Below are positions 1 through 8,055 of a stretch of DNA of 64,000 nucleotides, one piece after another. Made by a program: the position numbers and the translations under genes. Every line of letters starts with the position of its first letter. Within the stretch, counting starts at the first letter, position 1. A model generated the notes under the pieces. The model did not search any database and was not told the DNA's origin. It saw only the letters and a list, made by a program, of their open reading frames with translations. The DNA comes from an uncultured Sphingomonadaceae bacterium (GTDB lineage Bacteria; Pseudomonadota; Alphaproteobacteria; Sphingomonadales; Sphingomonadaceae), in contig CANMEE010000001.1 in assembly GCA_947496865.1 (NCBI GenBank), positions 1,479,501 through 1,543,500 on the forward strand, read 5' to 3'.

Positions 1-759
1 ATAGCCAAAATCCTCGTCAAACACGAAGGGCAGCATGCCGGTGCGGTGCGGATCGGTGTCCGACCAGATATGGCTGCGGAAGCTTTCAAAACCATTGGGC
101 TGGTTTTCGGTAAAGGGCGAATTGGCAAAGAGCGCGGTGGCCAGTGGTTGCAGCGCCAAGCCCACGCGGAATTTCTGGGCCATGTCGGCTTCGCTGGAAT
201 AATCAAGATTGACCTGTATCGTGCAGGTACGCAGCATCATGTCGAGACCGAGACTGCCGACCTTGGGCATATGGTCGAGCATGATACCATAACGCCCCTT
301 GGGCATGATCGGCAGCTCGGCGCGGGTTTTGTCCGGCCACATGCCCATGCCGAGAAAACCCTTGCCGGTCTTTTCACCAATGGCTTTGACTTGCTGTAGA
401 TGCCGACCGGTTTCGTTGCAGGTCTCGTGGAGATTTTCGAGCGGCGCACCGGAAAGTTCCAATTGCCCAGCGGGTTCGAGGCTGACTGTGCCATCATCAC
501 CGGCCATCGCGATAACTTTGCCGTTTTCTTCAACCGGCTTCCAGCCAAATTCCTGCAGCGAAAGCAGCAGGTCCTTGATGCCGCCCGGTTCGTCATAGCT
601 GGGTGCGTGATGATCAGTGGTACAATAGACGAATTTCTCATGCTCTGTGCCGATGCGCCATTGCTCTTTCGGCTTCTCGCCGCCTTGCATTGGCTCGATA
701 AGCTGGCTGACATTCTCGATCACAGGATCGTTGCTATTTGAAACTTGTCTCGTGCTCAT
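1..759 (-). CDS. gshA: Glutamate-cysteine ligase, C-terminus cut by window edge
   Basis: Catalyses the ATP-dependent joining of glutamate and cysteine, the first step of glutathione synthesis in the cytoplasm. The 253 visible residues contain the GCS2-type (plant/alphaproteobacterial) features: an N-terminal segment with EHEKF near residue 40, a GRYGIML stretch near residue 150, and [10 protein letters not shown] near residue 175, which in this family lines the active site. The start ATG at 757-759 opens MSTRQVSN; the ribosome site is weak (AAAAG). The reading frame is still open at base 1, so roughly the last 40 percent of a typical 450-residue enzyme is missing only because of the window boundary. 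Family call is from the translated sequence and is quite sure. Confidence 0.93.
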   Translation of the reverse strand, partial: MSTRQVSNSNDPVIENVSQLIEPMQGGEKPKEQWRIGTEHEKFVYCTTDHHAPSYDEPGGIKDLLLSLQEFGWKPVEENGKVIAMAGDDGTVSLEPAGQLELSGAPLENLHETCNETGRHLQQVKAIGEKTGKGFLGMGMWPDKTRAELPIMPKGRYGIMLDHMPKVGSLGLDMMLRTCTIQVNLDYSSEADMAQKFRVGLALQPLATALFANSPFTENQPNGFESFRSHIWSDTDPHRTGMLPFVFDEDFGY

Positions 760-869
760 CTTTTGCGTTTAGGCAAGTGTCCGAAATATCGCTAGAAATA
801 TTTTATTCGGGCGCGGGAGTTTTTTATTTAACCTCAAGAGCCGGGCGCATGAGGTCTGACAAAAAACCT

Positions 870-1451
870 TCAAACCAACCACTTCACCGCGACAAAGCCG
901 CCAACAAATATTATCCCGCCCAGCGTGGTCGCCAGCGCGAAATTCTTGTCGATCCATTCCTTCATCGGTGCCCCGAACCGGGCGAGCAATATTGCGACCA
1001 GGAAGAAGCGTGCGGACCGCGCAATAATTGCGGCAAAGATCAGTATATAGAGCGGCATGGCGGTGCTGCCCGCCGCAATTGTGATCACCTTAAACGGCAG
1101 CGGCGTGAACCCGGCAAGGAGCACAACGAGCCAGCCTTGCTCGTTAAAACTCTCTGCAAACACATCGAACTTGTCCGCGAGCCCATAGAAATCAAGGATT
1201 GCGACGCCAATGGTTTCAAAAAGGAAAAAACCGATGGCATAGCCGAGAAGTGCGCCGAGCACCGAGGAAACCGTGCAAATTAGCGCGTACCAATAGGCGC
1301 GTTTCGGCTTTGCCAAACACATTGGTGCGAGCATCACATCTGGCGGAATGGGAAAGAAACTCGACTCTGCAAAGCTGATCCCCGCCAGCCATTTTGTTGC
1401 TTGGGGATGCCCCGCTTTGTCGAGCATCCAGTCGTAAAGTTTTTTGAGCAT
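870..1451 (-). CDS. YqaA-type inner-membrane protein (SNARE-associated/VTT fold)
   Basis: A 193-residue integral membrane protein of the YqaA/DedA-like (VTT) group, proposed in the wider family to act in lipid or ion transport across the inner membrane. Visible features: hydrophobic helices around residues 52-80, 106-128, 130-158 and 172-193, a conserved ESSFFPIPPD motif near residue 28, and G-x-TPLPFKV near residue 113, both hallmarks of the family. It lies downstream of the symporter gene on the same strand, separated from it by the inverted-repeat element. The Shine-Dalgarno-like TGAGGT for this gene, 9 bases before the ATG, lies in the outer edge of that element. Exact substrate unknown. 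Confidence 0.85.
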   Translation of the reverse strand: MLKKLYDWMLDKAGHPQATKWLAGISFAESSFFPIPPDVMLAPMCLAKPKRAYWYALICTVSSVLGALLGYAIGFFLFETIGVAILDFYGLADKFDVFAESFNEQGWLVVLLAGFTPLPFKVITIAAGSTAMPLYILIFAAIIARSARFFLVAILLARFGAPMKEWIDKNFALATTLGGIIFVGGFVAVKWLV

Positions 1452-1459
1452 TCTTATTT

Positions 1460-1667
1460 TACCTCAGGCGCCGGGCGGCGACATCCGTCGCCTTGGCTAT
1501 CGCGCCAATAAGGCGCGGCGGCCGGCCGACCTTGCCTCCGCTTCGCGTCGGTTTGGTGTCCGCCATAAAGTTTGTCTACCGAGCATAGCGAGGCAAGCGC
1601 GACTGCGCGCCCGAGCTTATGCGAGGAAAGCCAAGCGGACGGATGTCCGCGTCCGGCGCTTGAGGTT
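1460..1667. mobile_element. 208-bp element with ~39-bp imperfect terminal inverted repeats
   Basis: The spacer between two minus-strand genes is almost entirely one symmetrical element. The left end (1460-1498, beginning TACCTCAGGCGCCGG) is the imperfect inverse of the right end (1629-1667, ending CCGGCGCTTGAGGTT): the arms share the outer ACCTCA, GCGCCGG, a central ACATCCGTC core and TTGGCT. The interior is rich in short GC palindromes (for example GCGCGACTGCGCGC). It contains an open frame but no plausible protein. Size and terminal repeats fit a non-autonomous MITE-like or large palindromic repeat. No flanking target duplication was evident by eye. Related copies in sphingomonad genomes are suspected from memory only. 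Confidence 0.65.
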
Positions 1668-1673
1668 AACAAA

Positions 1674-3245
1674 TCAATGCCCCGCTGCCCCGCTCACGTC
1701 CTCTAGCAATTCCTCGGGCGTGTTCCGTCCGTGGTCTGTGCCGGCGGTCCGGTCGCCTCTCGCCAAAGCGAAGACCACGCCAGATAATGCCAGCAGTGCA
1801 ACGATATTTGGCAGCGTCATGACTGCGTTCGAAATATCACCTAGCCGCCAAACCAGCTCCAACGGCGCGAACGAGCCGAGGAAGATCACCAGGCACCAAA
1901 CGACGCGCCACATGAAGTGGAGTTTCTTTTCGCCGCTCAGCGTAGCTCCGGGCAGCAGATCATAAAGATAGGTGATCGCGCGTTCGCCATAATAGCTCCA
2001 TGTGAGCAATGTCGTGAACACGAACAGGATCAGCGCGACAGAGACAATCAGCGTACCGATCGGAATGCTGAACACCTCAAACGGGAAGGCCGCGGCATAG
2101 GCGCCAGACGTCATGGCAAAGCCATTCAGATCGGATTGCCAGGCATGTTCGACCACCTGTTTCACGCCATTGGCGTCGGTAACCGTGAAGTCTCCTGCAA
2201 CGGTCAGCATCACCAAAGCGGTCATCGTGCAGATCACGACCGTATCGATAAATGTCCCCATCATCGCAAAACGGCCTTGTGCGGCGGGATCATTAGTCTG
2301 TGCCACCGCATGCGCAATCGGGGTGGAACCCTGGCCCGCTTCGTTCGAGAACAGCCCGCGCGCGACACCGGCGCGAATGGCGATCATGATCATCGCGCCT
2401 AGGAAACCACCAGCCGCTGCGTCATAACCAAAGGCACCAGCAAAGATGCGAGAAAATGTTTCGGGCAGGTAGGGCAGGTTAATCATCAGGGCGATAAAGG
2501 CCATGACCAGATAAGCACCAGCCATCCACGGAACGATGGTTTCAGCAACCTTACCGATGGATTTGATGCCGCCGATAATGACAGCGAAAACCGCGATTGC
2601 AGCAACCGCGCCGCCGATCCATTCTTCAATACCGAAAAGTTCGTTGGCGCTGTCGCCGAGACTATTCGCCTGAATACCGTTGCCGGTCACAAGCGCTGAA
2701 AAGAGCGCGCCGAGACAGAAAAGCACCGCGAGCCATGTCCATTTGGGGCCAAGGCCGATGCTGATATAGGTCATGGGTCCACCGCGATAGACGCCGTCTG
2801 CGGTCTTTTCGCGGAAGCGTACGGCAAGCGAACCTTCGGCAAAAGCCAGTGCCATGCCGAACAGAGCGGTTACCCACATCCAGAAAATAGCGCCCGGTCC
2901 GCCCAGCGTAATAGCGGTTGCGACCCCGGCGAGGTTGCCCGTGCCGACTTGGCCGGAAAGCGCTGTGGAAAGGGCTGCAAAAGGAGAAATCTCACCAGCG
3001 CCTTTGCCGTCCGATTTCTTGAGCAGACCCGCAAGAGCAGGGAACAGGCGGCGCAGCGGATAGCCGCGCAGGCCGATCATGAAATAGATGCCCGCGCCAA
3101 GCAAGATGATCACCATCGGCGGTATCGGCTGGCCAGCAATGGCAAGAACCGGTTCTCCGTTCCAACTGCCGCCCCAGATAAAGTCTGATACGTTGGTGAC
3201 GGGCTTAATTGCGGCTTCAAACCCCGAAACTGGCGCTGTACTCAC
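1674..3245 (-). CDS. Alanine/glycine:cation symporter family protein
   Basis: Sodium-coupled amino-acid importer of the AGCS family in the inner membrane. The 523-residue protein has about ten hydrophobic helices and the family signature GTGNLAGVATAI followed by GGPGAIFWMWV near residues 95-125, plus SNEAGQGSTPIAHA near residue 300, the second conserved AGCS segment. Length matches the family (450-540). The start is a GTG at 3245 supported by GGGGAG seven to eight bases upstream; no better ATG exists. It is transcribed away from the DUF2855 gene, with a strong hairpin in the divergent spacer. Substrate (alanine, glycine or other small amino acid) cannot be read from the sequence. Confidence 0.93.
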   Translation of the reverse strand: MSTAPVSGFEAAIKPVTNVSDFIWGGSWNGEPVLAIAGQPIPPMVIILLGAGIYFMIGLRGYPLRRLFPALAGLLKKSDGKGAGEISPFAALSTALSGQVGTGNLAGVATAITLGGPGAIFWMWVTALFGMALAFAEGSLAVRFREKTADGVYRGGPMTYISIGLGPKWTWLAVLFCLGALFSALVTGNGIQANSLGDSANELFGIEEWIGGAVAAIAVFAVIIGGIKSIGKVAETIVPWMAGAYLVMAFIALMINLPYLPETFSRIFAGAFGYDAAAGGFLGAMIMIAIRAGVARGLFSNEAGQGSTPIAHAVAQTNDPAAQGRFAMMGTFIDTVVICTMTALVMLTVAGDFTVTDANGVKQVVEHAWQSDLNGFAMTSGAYAAAFPFEVFSIPIGTLIVSVALILFVFTTLLTWSYYGERAITYLYDLLPGATLSGEKKLHFMWRVVWCLVIFLGSFAPLELVWRLGDISNAVMTLPNIVALLALSGVVFALARGDRTAGTDHGRNTPEELLEDVSGAAGH

Positions 3246-3326
3246 TCAAATTCTCCCCGGTTCGCATCTTTGATGCTGAAATCTGCTCTGTAATTTAATT
3301 ACAATCGCAACAGGATTAGCAGCCGA

Positions 3327-3358
3327 GCCGTTTTTGGCAAATGCTTTTGCCAAACGGC
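3327..3358. promoter_or_regulatory. Strong hairpin/palindrome between divergent genes
   Basis: GCCGTTTTTGGCAAA and TTTGCCAAACGGC form a 13-bp stem with a two-T bulge and a TGCT loop. It sits in the 183-bp divergent spacer between the symporter and the DUF2855 gene. No T-run follows on either strand, so it is not a classical terminator; the inner TTGGCAAA/TTTGCCAA symmetry would suit a dimeric operator. Function is inference. Confidence 0.45.
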
Positions 3359-3428
3359 GATGAAAGCCTATGATAAAGTTAGAAAATCAAAACCAGTATC
3401 ATGATTCTTTTCAGATGGAGCAACGCAT

Positions 3429-4508
3429 ATGAGTGACCAGATCAACAGCCTTTGGGTAAAGAAAGCGGACCTCCCGAAAGCAGAATGGCACAGTGCACCG
3501 GCACCAGAACTGGCTGACGGTCAGATTTTGCTGGAAATCGAAAAATATGCGCTAACCGCCAATAATATCACTTATGCCGCGGTCGGCGATGGCTTTGGCT
3601 ATTGGAATTTCTTCCCCACCGGAGAGGATGATTGGGGCATCGTGCCGGTCTGGGGCTTTGCCAAAGTGGTTGCGTCCAGCAATGCCGATATTCCGGTTGG
3701 CGAGCGGGTCTATGGCTATTTGCCGATGGCCAGCCATCTCGTGGTATCGCCAGGCAATGTCACAGAAGCTGGATTTGTCGATCATGCCGCACATCGTCAG
3801 GGTCTGGCGATTATCTATAACCAATATCATCGTCTCGGCACAGGCGCCGGACAGATGGAAGACGAGCGCGCGCTTTATCAGCCTTTGTTCACCACCAGCT
3901 TCCTGATCGAAGATATGATGCGAAAAGCGCAGTGGCATGGCGCGAAAGCAGTCCTGCTGACCAGCGCGTCATCGAAAACGGCGCTGGGTCTGGCATTGGT
4001 TGCCAAAAACCTCAGCCCCGATATCAAGCGCATTGGCCTGACCTCGGCCGGCAACAAAGCCTTTGTCGAGGCAACCGGGCTTTATGATGAAGTTGTGCCT
4101 TATGACGACATGACCAGCCTAGATGCGTCGCAGGATATCGTGTCCGTCGATTTCGCCGGTAACACCGATCTGCGCACCGCCATCCATGCGCATTGGGATG
4201 CCCATCTGAAATTCAGCTCTCTGGTCGGCGTGACCCATTATGAGGCGCGCACGGAAGCGGGCGATATGAAAGGCCCGACTCCGGTCATGTTTTTCGCCCC
4301 GACCGTCGCGGAATCTTTGATGAAAGAAGTCGGCCCGGCATCCTTCCGCGCCATGGTGGACGAGCAATTTGCATCCTTTGTTGCTGTGGCCGCAAGCCAT
4401 CTTTCGGTCGAGCATCTGTCCGGGCAGAACGCCTTGCAAAGCGCTTATCTGGAAATGCTGGCCAATCAGGTCGCGCCCAATCGCGGGTTGATCTGCGCCG
4501 TCAGCTAA
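3429..4508 (+). CDS. DUF2855 family protein
   Basis: A 359-residue cytoplasmic protein that I recognise as DUF2855, a family distantly related to medium-chain dehydrogenase/reductases. Visible: the opening LWVKKADLPKAEW, a GDGFGYWNFFP segment near residue 54, a VPVWGFAKV stretch near residue 74, GERVYGYLPM near residue 98, and a Rossmann-like LLTSASSKTALGLA near residue 177, all typical of the family. No catalytic role has been established for DUF2855 to my knowledge. GGAG eight bases before the ATG supports the start. It stands alone on the plus strand ahead of the patatin gene with a 75-bp gap, so it may be co-transcribed with it. Confidence 0.85.
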   Translation: MSDQINSLWVKKADLPKAEWHSAPAPELADGQILLEIEKYALTANNITYAAVGDGFGYWNFFPTGEDDWGIVPVWGFAKVVASSNADIPVGERVYGYLPMASHLVVSPGNVTEAGFVDHAAHRQGLAIIYNQYHRLGTGAGQMEDERALYQPLFTTSFLIEDMMRKAQWHGAKAVLLTSASSKTALGLALVAKNLSPDIKRIGLTSAGNKAFVEATGLYDEVVPYDDMTSLDASQDIVSVDFAGNTDLRTAIHAHWDAHLKFSSLVGVTHYEARTEAGDMKGPTPVMFFAPTVAESLMKEVGPASFRAMVDEQFASFVAVAASHLSVEHLSGQNALQSAYLEMLANQVAPNRGLICAVS

Positions 4509-4583
4509 GATGGAAAATCATTGATTATCAGCGCGTAAGGGCAGATAACAGGCTAAACAGGGTCGCGCCTGTTGGGGAATGGG

Positions 4584-6371
4584 ATGAACATAGTACCGGT
4601 TTCCGGCCCAAATCTGGCCCGTCACGCGCTATTTGATGGCGTGTCGACTGCTGCGCTTGATGCGTTGGAGACCACGTCGACCCTGAAATCCGTGTCTGGT
4701 GGCGAGACGCTGGTGGCGCAGGGTGATGACGCGGATGCGCTCTATTTTGTCGAATCCGGCCGGTTCCGCGTGGTGGTCAACAAGGTCCATATTGTCGCCC
4801 ATATCGAAGCCGGGGAAGCCGTTGGCGAGCTTGCCTTTTTCGCGGGTGGAAAACGCACCGCCGATGTCATCGCGACCCGCGATTCTTCGGTCCTCAAAGT
4901 TTCGCGCCGTGCCTTTGACGAGATTGCGCGCGCGCATCCTGAACTGACACAGGCGATGCTCAAGCTGGTGTCCGAGCGGCTGGTGGTCGCCACGGGCAGA
5001 GCCGGTTCGGTCAAGAGCAGCACGCCGCGTGTCATCGCGCTAATCCCCGCCGGTACTGGCCAGTTGCCCGACGGCTTTCTGGCGCGGCTCACCGCGGCCT
5101 TTGAAGCGGTCGTCACAGACGGCACCCCGGTCATCGCGGTGGACCAAGGCACTAATGAAACCTCCGATCGCGCCGCCTATCAGGCATGGCTAGCCGAGCA
5201 AGAGGCCAAGGGCGCCTATGTCCTGATCGATGGCAGCGGGTCAGAGGATTGGGGCGGCCAAGTCTGCCGCAACGCCGATGCGCTGGTCATGGTTGGTCAT
5301 CCGGGGCGCGCTGAACCGGAAGCCAATGCGATGGAACAAAGCGCGATGCGATGGATCGCCGCGCCGCAGCGGACCTTGCTGCTGGTCCGCGAAAAGGCAG
5401 AGAAGACGATCACCAAGAGCGCCGCTTGGATCGATCCGCGCGAACCCAAGCTGCACCATCATGTCGCGCTCGACAGCGAAGCCGATTTCGCCAAGGTCGC
5501 GCGCTTCCTGACCGGCCGCGCGGTGGGCGTCGTGCTCGCGGGTGGTGGCGCATTGGGTTGCGCGCATCTGGGCGTCATTCAGGCGCTGAGAGACGCTGAT
5601 GTCCCGATAGATTTCATTGGCGGCGCGAGTGCGGGCGCGGCCATGGGCGGCGCGATTGCACGCGGCATGACCGTGGAAGAAACGCTCGACCAGATGGAAG
5701 CCATGTTTATCAAGGCCAAGGCGATGCGGCGGCTGACCCTGCCACTTTACTCGCTGCTCGACCCGACGGTGTTCGATGCCGAGCTGCGCCAGCGCTATGG
5801 CACCAAGGATATTGCCGATCAGCCGATAAATTTCTTTGGCGTTTCCACCAACCTGTCGACCAATGGCCTGCATGTCCATCGGCGCGGGCCGCTGTGGGAA
5901 TGTGTTCGCGCGTCCGGCTCTTTGCCGACCATCTTGCCGCCCTTTATCGACAGCGATGGCAATATTCTTGTCGATGGCGGGGTGCTCGACAATGTGCCGG
6001 TGAAAGTCATGCATGATCTGAAAACCGGCCCCAATATCGTCGTGTCGCTGGGCGATCCCGACGAGGTTTGGCGCACCGATGTTGAATATGATGATATCCG
6101 GGGCCGCTGGACTTTGATGAGAGATGTGCTGCTGCGCCGCAAACGAGAGGCCGAATTCCCCTCGATTGTCGAGATCATGTCGCGTTCTATGGTGGTGGCC
6201 AGCCGCATGGCATCGAAAGAAATGCTGGGCGAGGACGACATATTGGTTAATCCGCCGATCATCCCCGATATGCAAATACTCGACTGGCATCTGGGCCGCG
6301 AACTGGCCGAAATGGCGTCCGACTATATCACCAGCCAGGTCATTGAGAGCGCCGGGCTGAAACAGCTTTAA
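4584..6371 (+). CDS. Cyclic-nucleotide-binding patatin-like phospholipase (NTE type)
   Basis: A 595-residue predicted lipid acyl-hydrolase. Residues about 15-130 form a cNMP-binding (Crp-like) domain, with GEAVGELAFFAGGKRTADV as the phosphate-binding cassette. Residues about 310-510 form the patatin domain: oxyanion loop GGGALG, nucleophile elbow GASAG (Ser near 350) and the DGG motif (Asp near 463) of the Ser-Asp dyad are all present, so it should be active. The architecture matches bacterial relatives of neuropathy target esterase. The intervening 130-300 region resembles the linker of that family. ATG at 4584 is chosen over the upstream TTG at 4572 because GGGGAATGGG lies just before it. 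Likely acts on membrane phospholipid. Confidence 0.88.
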   Translation: MNIVPVSGPNLARHALFDGVSTAALDALETTSTLKSVSGGETLVAQGDDADALYFVESGRFRVVVNKVHIVAHIEAGEAVGELAFFAGGKRTADVIATRDSSVLKVSRRAFDEIARAHPELTQAMLKLVSERLVVATGRAGSVKSSTPRVIALIPAGTGQLPDGFLARLTAAFEAVVTDGTPVIAVDQGTNETSDRAAYQAWLAEQEAKGAYVLIDGSGSEDWGGQVCRNADALVMVGHPGRAEPEANAMEQSAMRWIAAPQRTLLLVREKAEKTITKSAAWIDPREPKLHHHVALDSEADFAKVARFLTGRAVGVVLAGGGALGCAHLGVIQALRDADVPIDFIGGASAGAAMGGAIARGMTVEETLDQMEAMFIKAKAMRRLTLPLYSLLDPTVFDAELRQRYGTKDIADQPINFFGVSTNLSTNGLHVHRRGPLWECVRASGSLPTILPPFIDSDGNILVDGGVLDNVPVKVMHDLKTGPNIVVSLGDPDEVWRTDVEYDDIRGRWTLMRDVLLRRKREAEFPSIVEIMSRSMVVASRMASKEMLGEDDILVNPPIIPDMQILDWHLGRELAEMASDYITSQVIESAGLKQL

Positions 6372-6418
6372 CGCGGGCAAGCGCATCACTGGCTTGCTCC
6401 TAATTAGGAATGTCGAGC

Positions 6419-7075
6419 ATGACAGCTATGGCGAGTACGACCCAAATGCTTGATTTTAAATGCGAATGCGGCGCAATTCATGCCGCCCTGCATGATGCCT
6501 CGCCGCAATCCGGCCGGCGTCTGATCTGTCACTGCAATGATTGTCAGGCCTTTGCCCATTATCTGGGTAAGGAAAAACTGATGCTCGACGATCATGCCGG
6601 CACCTCTGTCTATCAAACCGATCTGACCCGATTTCAAATCACCAAAGGGCAGGACAAGCTGGCCTGTGTGACCGTGACCGGCGGGCCGTTGCTGCGCTGG
6701 TATTGCCGGACATGCAAAACGCCGGTTGCCAATACGCTCAGCTCCACCCGCTTTCCGTTTCTGTCGCTGATCCTGTCCGGCTTTGACCGCGGGAAAACCG
6801 ACGCGCTGCTCGGGCGGGATGCCGAACATGTTGCGGTGGATTCCGGCGCCGGTAATCTCGGCAAGGTCAAGACAGCGGGGATGGCGGGCATGCTGTTCAA
6901 ACTGCTGGTCAACACCGTCAAAGCCCGGTTTAATCCAGAGCTGAAAAAATCACCCCTGTTCGACAGCGAAACCGGCAAGGCGGTCGCCGTCCCGATCAAA
7001 CTGGAACCCGCCGAGCGTCTGGCGATAGATGAAAAGGCGGATATTTACCGCGAGGTTTTGGCGGAGATTAGATAG
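6419..7075 (+). CDS. DUF6151 / GFA-like zinc-binding protein
   Basis: A 218-residue protein related to the glutathione-dependent formaldehyde-activating (GFA, Mss4-like) fold. Zinc ligand patterns are visible: CECG near residue 13, CHCNDCQAF near residue 37, and WYCRTCKTP near residue 98. The second half is longer than in canonical GFA enzymes and matches the DUF6151 description as I recall it. A formaldehyde role is not supported by any neighbour. Two ATGs compete (6410 and 6419); the second has AGGA at a better distance and is preferred. It follows the patatin gene by 47 bp on the same strand. Confidence 0.7.
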   Translation: MTAMASTTQMLDFKCECGAIHAALHDASPQSGRRLICHCNDCQAFAHYLGKEKLMLDDHAGTSVYQTDLTRFQITKGQDKLACVTVTGGPLLRWYCRTCKTPVANTLSSTRFPFLSLILSGFDRGKTDALLGRDAEHVAVDSGAGNLGKVKTAGMAGMLFKLLVNTVKARFNPELKKSPLFDSETGKAVAVPIKLEPAERLAIDEKADIYREVLAEIR

Positions 7076-7148
7076 CTCGTCTGGCGGTTTGCAAGATATG
7101 GATGGCAGTCATGGTTGCGCCATTGCGCTTGACCGAACCGAGCTTTAG

Positions 7149-7175
7149 TGTCCGCTTTGGGCGCAAAAGCGGACA
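7149..7175. repeat. Short inverted repeat, TGTCCGCTTT family, copy 1
   Basis: TGTCCGCTTT and AAAGCGGACA form a perfect 10-bp inverted repeat around GGGCGCA. A second part, CGCTCCAGTTGCGGAC (7184-7199), follows and recurs with one change at 9741-9756. The 203-bp spacer (7076-7278) holds nothing else recognisable besides the ribosome site of the next gene. Related copies occur at 9685, 10288, 10335, 26484 and 31491. Confidence 0.65.
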
Positions 7176-7278
7176 TTTTGCTTCCGCTCCAGTTGCGGAC
7201 GTTTAGCCATTTTTCTTGTAAACCTGCTAGCTGACATTATGAAAAGACGCGTAAACACAGGGGAAGGGGGCAACTAAG

Positions 7279-8010
7279 ATGGGACCAAAGCCGCTGCGCA
7301 GAATATACTGCCGTATGACGGCGGGCAGTTCCGCCCTTGCGGCGATAGCCCTCGCTCAAGCAACTCCGGCCCTTGCTACCGAAGCGCCAGACATCTCCAT
7401 TTGCGACGACCCACCGAGTGATCCGGAAATCACACTAGACCGCGTAGATCCCATCTCCCTGCCAGACGACTGGGAGGGCATCGCTACATCTTCGCGTAAC
7501 TGGATCGCGGTATGGACCGAGCATAGCAGAACCTATTGCGTGGAAACCGCATGGATGTTTGAGGCCACCAATCTCGAGCGATTTGGTGAACGCTTCCTCG
7601 GCTTTAACTGGATCGGTCTTGAGGCCTTCGGCTATGTACTGATCGACCGGGCTCGCCAAGGTCGTGAGATCGATACAGGCTCCAGACCGCTTTTTTCGCC
7701 TGACGGCAGCAGGTTTGCCACGTTGCAAAGGTCTGATGCAAACTACGGCGGTTTTGAAGGCTTCGCGATCTGGCAAACCTATGGAGGCGTGGTTGAGCCC
7801 TATATTGTCAATGCCGGGCCGCCACTCTATCCGATGTACGATTGGCGGATCGACCGCTGGGAGGGGGAGCACTGCCTTCATATATCAGCGGTCCCCTATG
7901 AGCGGTTCGACGGTGACTGGGAAAGCCTGCCCAGCCAACCACGGGACCGTTATGTGTCCAGCGCTTCCAATGATTGGCAAATCCTTGAAGGAATAAAATG
8001 TTCCCTATGA
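7279..8010 (+). CDS. Unrecognised secreted protein
   Basis: I do not recognise this 243-residue protein. It starts with a charged segment and a hydrophobic stretch ending ATPALATEA near residue 36, a good Sec signal peptide with AXA-type cleavage, so it is probably periplasmic. The mature part is acidic, tryptophan-rich and has four cysteines that could form disulfides (near residues 45, 86, 200 and 241). LFSPDGSRFATLQ near residue 135 resembles a beta-propeller or WD-like strand but only one copy is seen. AAGGGGG eight bases before the ATG supports the start. It is followed 45 bp later by a second unrecognised exported protein, possibly in one transcript. Confidence 0.6.
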   Translation: MGPKPLRRIYCRMTAGSSALAAIALAQATPALATEAPDISICDDPPSDPEITLDRVDPISLPDDWEGIATSSRNWIAVWTEHSRTYCVETAWMFEATNLERFGERFLGFNWIGLEAFGYVLIDRARQGREIDTGSRPLFSPDGSRFATLQRSDANYGGFEGFAIWQTYGGVVEPYIVNAGPPLYPMYDWRIDRWEGEHCLHISAVPYERFDGDWESLPSQPRDRYVSSASNDWQILEGIKCSL

Positions 8011-8055
8011 ACCACTATTATAATTTTGCTCACCTGCCACAGGTAAGTCGCGAGT

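Noticed and set aside
738..1283. 181-codon plus-strand frame opposite the YqaA-like gene
   Set aside because: Very charged, low-similarity product and complete overlap with a recognisable membrane protein on the other strand.
1454..1672. 72-codon frame inside the inverted-repeat element
   Set aside because: Its peptide arises from GC palindromes, with no ribosome site or known family; treated as part of the element.
5241..6389. 382-codon open frame antisense to the patatin gene
   Set aside because: The opposite strand has an intact active-site gene; the antisense product has no recognisable domain and lies fully within it.
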